The translations under genes and the position numbers were made by a program. From positions 12,210,499 through 12,274,498 of the forward strand of contig NC_092565.1 in the NCBI RefSeq assembly GCF_037975245.1: a stretch of 64,000 bases of DNA, given 5' to 3'. The notes beneath the pieces were generated by a model. That model saw only the letters and a list, made by a program, of their open reading frames with translations. It searched no databases and was not told where the DNA came from. Each line of letters starts with the position of its first letter. Positions within the stretch are counted from its first letter, which is position 1. Below are positions 57,421-64,000 of the stretch, one piece after another. This DNA is from Apostichopus japonicus (taxonomy: Eukaryota; Echinodermata; Holothuroidea; Aspidochirotida; Stichopodidae).

Positions 57421-60400
57421 CGCCCTCGTTACATAATAACCGCCAACACAGTAGGTGTGAATTCCTGAAAATTCGGGGAAAGGTAGTTTTGACTAGTTAT
57501 TTCACAGAAATTGTAAGAATATTAGTCTCTACTATGAGGTCACTGTATAACCTCATGGTTCATTCTCCTTTAAGCTTTATGGACTTCTGTTTCTAAAACC
57601 TATCAAATACCGGAACCTCTGCACGATGGCGTATTTGATTTCCAGATCCCCCTTTTCGATCTTAATATTCTGAGAATTTCAATTAGACCTTATCTTGGAA
57701 TCCCTTCAGGATAAACCTGAATTAATAATATTCATTGGAAGTTGCAGCTGGCAAAATTTCCGTTTCAAAGTGATGACAACAAATAGTTTTTGGCTGTAAC
57801 AAGAAAATTGCTTTTGTGTTTTTGAAAACGTTTCTCAGAATTGTCTTAAAGAACCTTTCCGGATTTCCATTTTCTTCTCTTCCGTTCTTTATCCGAAATT
57901 CTTTACTTTTAGCTCGTTCCTACGCGGCCTTGTCGAAAAATGTTAGCCTATATACTCATCACATTAGAGTACAGTGGAATAGTTACTTCGTTCAGTTTCA
58001 CCGACTCAGTCATTTTGTGGTTAATGTTTATCCCAATAATGGTCGGATTTACTGCACAAATATTAAAATTTAGTATTTGAGTTACATTAGTGCATGGTTA
58101 ACAATACCGTTTTTGGCTCGTGCATGGTAAGAATATATACATTGGTAGTTAGAATTTAGATTTAACATGAGTTACGGTACATATAAGCGGTTAGTATTAC
58201 ATCATTGCTTGATTATTACATCAGTGAGTGATACTTCCTTTTGCTTATAATCTAAAATTCCAACAGTGTCACGTGACATGGAAAGAATTATCCTAACATT
58301 CTTACTAATTTATAGCCTAAGCTTATAGTATACCGTACATTGAAATGCAGAAGGAAAAGACAAGCGTTTGTGCAACTATATACATATACAGTTAACCATT
58401 CCTGAGATCAATTCCTACTAATTATAAACTTGAGTGAAAACCTTCGGTCAAATCAGATAAGACGAAATTAACCGTCTAATGAGATGCCAAAACAATCATT
58501 CAGCATTCTATATAGAGCTTTCACCACGCATGTTTACATAAAATCACCACAAAATCACATGTTCTTCATGCAGTTTATTGAAATTTGCCCAAAGAACTTC
58601 AAATTGTTTGATTAATTTAAATTCGTGACTTTCCAAGAGCATTGAGAGAAGTTTCAATTGACATGTCCTACCCACCATATATGATAGCTAATGGCTTGGG
58701 CTATCGCAACACATTCAATTTATGACACCACGCATGCATTCCCGTCGAGATCTTGAGCTAGAATAGGTCAAAGTTTAGCATAGTGCCCTCCAACCCATCT
58801 GCAAGCCCTCGCTGCGGTATTTTCTGGTTTTCACCAAAGATTTTCTAAAATACCTTAAATCACCTTCAATTCTCCAGATTTTTAGACCATCAGTTAGTTA
58901 ATTTCATCGTGGTTGGGCAATTGTTGAACAGCGCCGATGGCAACAACATAACTTAAGACAGCGACGTAAGTTTAGACAACAGAAGTTTAGACATCAACGT
59001 GAGTTTGAGCAACAGCATGGTAAAACGGCAGCAAAAACTTTAGTTTAGACAACAACAAACTTAGTTTAGACAACGAAATAAGTTTTCTCTTTTTCGCGTT
59101 CCATAGACATTAACGTTATCCGCGAATTTTGTTGGAATTGATAAATCTCGAGTCTATACACACGTACGAAAACCCTTTAGCAATCAAAAAACCCAAAAAT
59201 GGTCATCTTTACATTATATGATCATATATAAGATTACTTCATTTTGTTGAGGAGTGACGTCCATACGGTTGCGGTTTTTGTTTTATGTAATTCAAGTTTA
59301 TGTAATAAAATTTCTTTACGAAAGCCTCTGCATATTTAAGGTGAATATTCGTCCTACTTAAAAATAAAATATATGACCTTTTTGAATAATTAAGAGTAAG
59401 CGAGATTTGCACTTATCCTTAACAACCCACGATTGTTTAAGGCTGTCGATGATAACTTTATAGCTCACGACACGAGCCGCCCTCATTACAGCAGTATGTG
59501 GACTGTTGTTAAAATGTGAGGTTTTTATTAGGGTGGTGGGGCGGGGTGGGGGTGTGGGCGGAATGGAAAACTGTTATTACAAAACTCTTTATCATAATCT
59601 GAATATTTAATATTCATTTCAAATATTATCAAGAAAAGTTGTACTTAATTAAGTTCCGCTTTAAAGTTTCACGCATATTTTTTTTTTTTAATATATTTGT
59701 TATTTTAAACTGATGTATAACAATATGGATCGGCAGGCATATGCATAGTTGTACGCCTACTACACGCTTATTAGCGATCTTTGAGGAAACACTCACAAGC
59801 AGGTTGCCTTGATTTGAACTGTAATATATACAAGTGAACCACTAATATGCGCTACTTTTCGATAAATTGTTTGCAATCTATATATGCATGCGAAGACTAA
59901 ACGCATACTGCTTTAAAGGCTGCAACTAAATTAGTGCCATGAGAAACAATTATAAACAACGCTGATAGGGTAGAATGGTGAAAACTTCATCCTCTTAACA
60001 ATATTTGTTTTCTTTTATCGAAAAGATGTAGATTATTTTAAATTTGATGATATTTTGTGAATGCAACTGGCAACAGCACTGAGAAATTGAAACCAAAACT
60101 TGGCTTTGTTTCTCTTTACAACACTTTAGTCATTTAACTTACAGAGGGAAGAAAATGTGGCTACAAAACAGCTGTATTTTGGTGAGTTTTTTTTTAAATT
60201 ACAAGGAAGAGTGAAAACTATAAGTAAATCTTCCAAACAAAACCATGAATAAGAGGAAATGAATCAACAGGAATATTAAACTAGCCTAAGCCCTTTGACG
60301 AAAGAATCTATACCCGAAGGACATCACTTCCTGGAGTGACATTCTATTAATCATATCTCGATTTATAGGGAAAAGATATTGAATTGAGGTTTTAAAAAAA

Positions 60401-63400
60401 CAACGTGATTGTCTTATCGTTTTTGGTTTCTCAGTTTAAGGTTATTTACATTGTAATTTGTCGTCCAAACACATTGTAGATTAGTGTAGTGAGTCACATG
60501 AACCAAGCACATTGATCTTGGTTTGTTAAGTTTTTCAGTTGTTTTTCGTAAATTTGGAAAGAACTTTGACTACTCCAGGCATGTCATTGAACTTGAGTTA
60601 TAGTTTGGGACTATTAATGTATCAAAGGAAAAAAAGTATCGAAAATCAGCACCAAAAAAAGCTGCTAACATCCCGAATATGAGCCATCTGAAATATTTAT
60701 GTAAATGAAGAGGTTCGATATGAGTTTAATCTCTAATTTATTCATAATGAGAATTTTATTTCGAATCTTCTTTTAGCTTTTAAATAGATTACCGTTTGTT
60801 TGTGAAATCCGTTCCCTATTAATATACGTTTAAACACGTCACTGTAAACACGAAGCCTCTTTTCTGTTTTAGCTGGTACACCCGTCAAGTCATTTAAGAT
60901 CACATCATTTCATATACAAGAATATGCACTTTCTGTGAATGAAGTTTTCATTTGCGTCAAGTTGATTTTATTATTATGAATCCGCTTGCAATTTCAAGAC
61001 ACATTGAGGCGTTACCCCCCAAAAAAATATCATGAATAAAGCATCAACCACATACAAACTTCATTTACATAAAAATGAATAATAAATAAGTAATTAAACA
61101 AGATAGATATGGGGGTATAGATGGATGCCAAGTTTAGAAAAAGAAAAAAATCGTATTTCTAACTATAACTAGTCATGACAAGGAAATGAGATATGCTAAG
61201 CTTAAAGACAAAGTTGCATTTCAAATTAAGAAGTCATGAATAGTTTATTCCAAGGTTTGGTGACTATGTTAACAGGGCTGGATATTTTTTTAGTGTGTAC
61301 TATTGCCATACCACTAAGTGCAAAGGCAAAGAAATGCATGTGCCTAATAGCAGGGCTAACACATGCGTAGGTACAACATCATACTTAACACTATTGTAAC
61401 CACACAGTAGACAGCAACGCATATGGCAGCAACTAGCGAAAAAAAAACCTTCACTACTTTACTCAAGATTATCAATTTCATCAAAAGAGCTATATACCAA
61501 GACTCACAGATATTACCCTCCAAACGCATTAACCATGACGAAATCCACCCCTTTAATTATCTCTGCCAGGGCCCCTCCATCTGTGTATTGTTCCCTGATT
61601 ATAAGTTTTTTTTTTTCGTAAAACTGATTTGCTTGTTTTTTCGTTATCAAAAACTCATTTTTTATGAACAGTCGTTAATGCACACACCTAACTACAAATT
61701 GATGGAAATGACAAATAATACATATTCATCGTAGTACAACCAACACTATACCGTATATCTTTTATTGATATAGTATCGATATATTTTGTGTTTAACACAG
61801 TCTACCATATATACTACGCGACACGTGGTCACAATATTAATCGTTACCTCATAGCTAACCTTCTAATCAATATACGACGCGCTCGAGACCTGTATCCCAA
61901 TTTTCAGATGATTACCTCGCTCATACGTATTTGCATTCGTATTCAACAAGTACCGTTGTTATAATTCACATTATAAATTCATTAAATTTGCTTCAAATTA
62001 TATGCGCTCCATTACTTCATTTAGCCATGACTTTGGTTTTGGTGTGTGTGACTATCTTTTATTTTTCCTGTTCTTTTTTAGGAAGAGCCGATATTTGCAT
62101 AGGGCAAAAAGGTGGCCGGAACAAAAATCTCGACCATTAATTTCTTCAATAGTTGCCAAATATAACACCATTTTGCCACTCACTCAGCACCCTCAATCAC
62201 ATACAAAATTCTCAAAGCCAGAACTTGATTCACAACCATGGACAGTCGCCTGGATGATGAAAGTAAAAGTTGGGGTCACAAAAAGCATAAACAAATTTTG
62301 TTGGAGTAATAGGGCCATTAAGCAAAATAAAGAGTCACGGTACGTGTGTTATTAACTATAGTAGCTTAGTGTAACGGCGACTACTATCATGAAGCTTCGA
62401 GCCTCGGGACAAGATACAACGAGTGAGAGATTATCCAATTTGTATAATATTTAACTATGCAGGAAAAGGCCGATCGATCCAGCTGTACAAATTGCAAACC
62501 CGTAACATCTTCTTAAACGGATGTAACGACCCTTGTGATCCAACAATTGTATAGCAAATGCCCGGATGTTCGCATCATCTACACTGCCGATGAAGTTGCA
62601 GCATATGTATAGGACGGGAACATTATGGAGTCCGGACTGCATATCCATTAATTAACAGAGATGCGCAAGTGTTCAATTTTCGCTTTCCGTTTTCCCTTGT
62701 TCCTTTTGTTTCTTCTCGAGACGTCTGTTGAAATCTAATTTATCAACATCAAAGCCCAATAGTTAGTGATCTATTACCTACTAACTTTTGAAGTCTTTTG
62801 AGTCTAAAAGTCTTTGGTTAATTTGCCGAAGAAAGTTGCGCATATGTAGCTGAAAAGATTGATCTTTTTAGCGACCATTTAAAATATCTGTCCTTATACT
62901 GTAACAGTCAAATCATTGTGCAAGTTACCTTCGTCGTCGCCTCACGAATGAACAACAAACAGTGACCGAAATAAAAGAAAGAAGAAGAAAAAGACGTGCA
63001 TGAATATGCATGATTTGCATCAGGGATCGATTGATTGCCAGTTTTAGAAGCACGCCGTTTAGATTAACACGAAGTGGTTTGAGCGAGATGCTCTGACATT
63101 GCATTAGTGCATAATACAAGGTTTGGACTTTTTTGTTTGTTGCGCAGACTATTTTAATGATTGGATGCTGATGTTTTCATTCGCATGAGTTCCTGAAGTT
63201 TTGATGGGTCGCGACTCATACAAACAAGGACGCGAATGTATTTGATTTTATATTTGCTGCCACCAGTTTGTTGTTATTTTCATAGCAACTGAATTAAATG
63301 CCGATATCTTCATAAGAACATTTCAAAGTACGTCGTCAGTCGGTACGTACAATCTGTCACTCATATACGTTTCGTAAAGCCAGAAGGGGATTGGTATAAA

Positions 63401-64000
63401 ACAAAAAATGTCCCGTCAGTTATCATGAATCGTGAATTTCTTATTCAGATAAGTCATTTGTTTCGTGGATTTGATGTTCTCATGTTTTCAGTATGAGCAT
63501 ATAACACAGTTTACGCAACTGGAACATAAAGGACGCGTTTTGGCATCTGAAATACCACATGCGAATTAAAATTGGATCATTAACGCGAGACTCATTTCCT
63601 CTTTGACTTTCTGTCGGTAGGTTTTTGTACCTCATTTTCGTGGCACAAATCAAACAAACTTTACGCAATCTCCTGGCGTGTTTCCATGTCTCGTGACGTT
63701 TTTTTTTTATAATTGCGTACATCTTATACATGATACAACAAAGACGGGAAAAACTGGTTTTCTCTCCTGCCATGCTTATGTTCGTACAGTCTGAATATTT
63801 CAGCTTCGTTTGCGTGTGTTATTTTTTTTCTTCAAATTTGACAAATAATGGAACGAGACATGTTTCTGTCATAAACCATGCTACATCAGATTTACGATGG
63901 GATTCGTTGCTTTCATGAATAAGAATGAAAAATAAAGATAAATATAAACAAAAAAACATGTGGATTTGGAAAGATTTCTGACTCTTCACGAAAAATATAA
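57421..64000. other. Right end of window: no gene recognised
   Basis: Open frames here are short and lack family resemblance or splice support. Visible items are TTTAGACAACA-type imperfect repeats near 58960-59070 and scattered T runs. A distal exon of the minus-strand gene could lie here unrecognised. Confidence 0.5.

Overview
The window looks like intron-rich nuclear DNA from a marine deuterostome invertebrate. An echinoderm, perhaps a holothurian, is my best guess, but this is inference. The evidence is GT-AG introns of 0.3-4 kb, AT-rich sequence, many small hAT-like elements with long G or C runs, a tRNA-derived SINE, a Penelope-like remnant, a CR1/Rex1-type retrotransposon tail and many tandem arrays. 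No bacterial, organellar or viral gene was recognised.

Two protein-coding genes can be reconstructed, and they converge tail to tail. The first (plus strand, eight exons between 4345 and 18278) is the C-terminal two thirds or so of a PGC-1 family transcriptional coactivator (PPARGC1-like). It has an EHDY host-cell-factor-binding motif, an Arg/Ser-rich domain, an RRM split over three exons and the family's terminal DFDxLL...LKR signature. The N-terminal exons were not found and probably lie upstream of the window. The second (minus strand, nine exons from 38206 down to 22840) encodes at least 504 residues of a protein I do not recognise. It has Ser/Thr-rich segments, a coiled-coil-like middle and a Cys/Phe/Arg C-terminal cluster. 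All eight of its exon joins keep the reading frame.

Layout: 0-4.3 kb is upstream intron or flank of the PGC-1 gene with small hAT-like elements. 4.3-18.3 kb is the PGC-1 gene, whose introns hold a 168-bp tandem array (9.0-10.8 kb), a SINE (14.6-14.9 kb) and a ~41-bp minisatellite of about 50 units (15.5-17.65 kb). 18.3-22.8 kb is the convergent 3' intergenic region with a 161-bp dimeric array and a perfect DR1 (PPAR/RXR-type) sequence inside a repeat. 22.8-38.2 kb is the orphan minus-strand gene. 38.2-64 kb is gene-poor and repeat-rich: two oppositely oriented AGATAAAA/TCGAAA-type degenerate repeats (one of them inside the orphan gene), a Penelope-like fragment (48.35-48.69 kb), a palindromic E-box-like array (50.1-50.6 kb), a 1.58-kb element with perfect 34-bp terminal inverted repeats (51.57-53.15 kb), a 909-bp hAT-type element with a perfect 8-bp target duplication (53.80-54.71 kb) and a 5'-truncated non-LTR element (54.7-55.7 kb).

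The strongest unusual object is the 51.57-53.15 kb element. Its arms are satellites built from the perfect 16-bp palindrome TTCCACTTAAGTGGAA repeated every 21 bp, close to two helical turns. They flank a small unique core with a TATA-like box and a 103-codon open frame. Exon coordinates come from splice signals and phase matching by eye; no alignment or transcript data were available.
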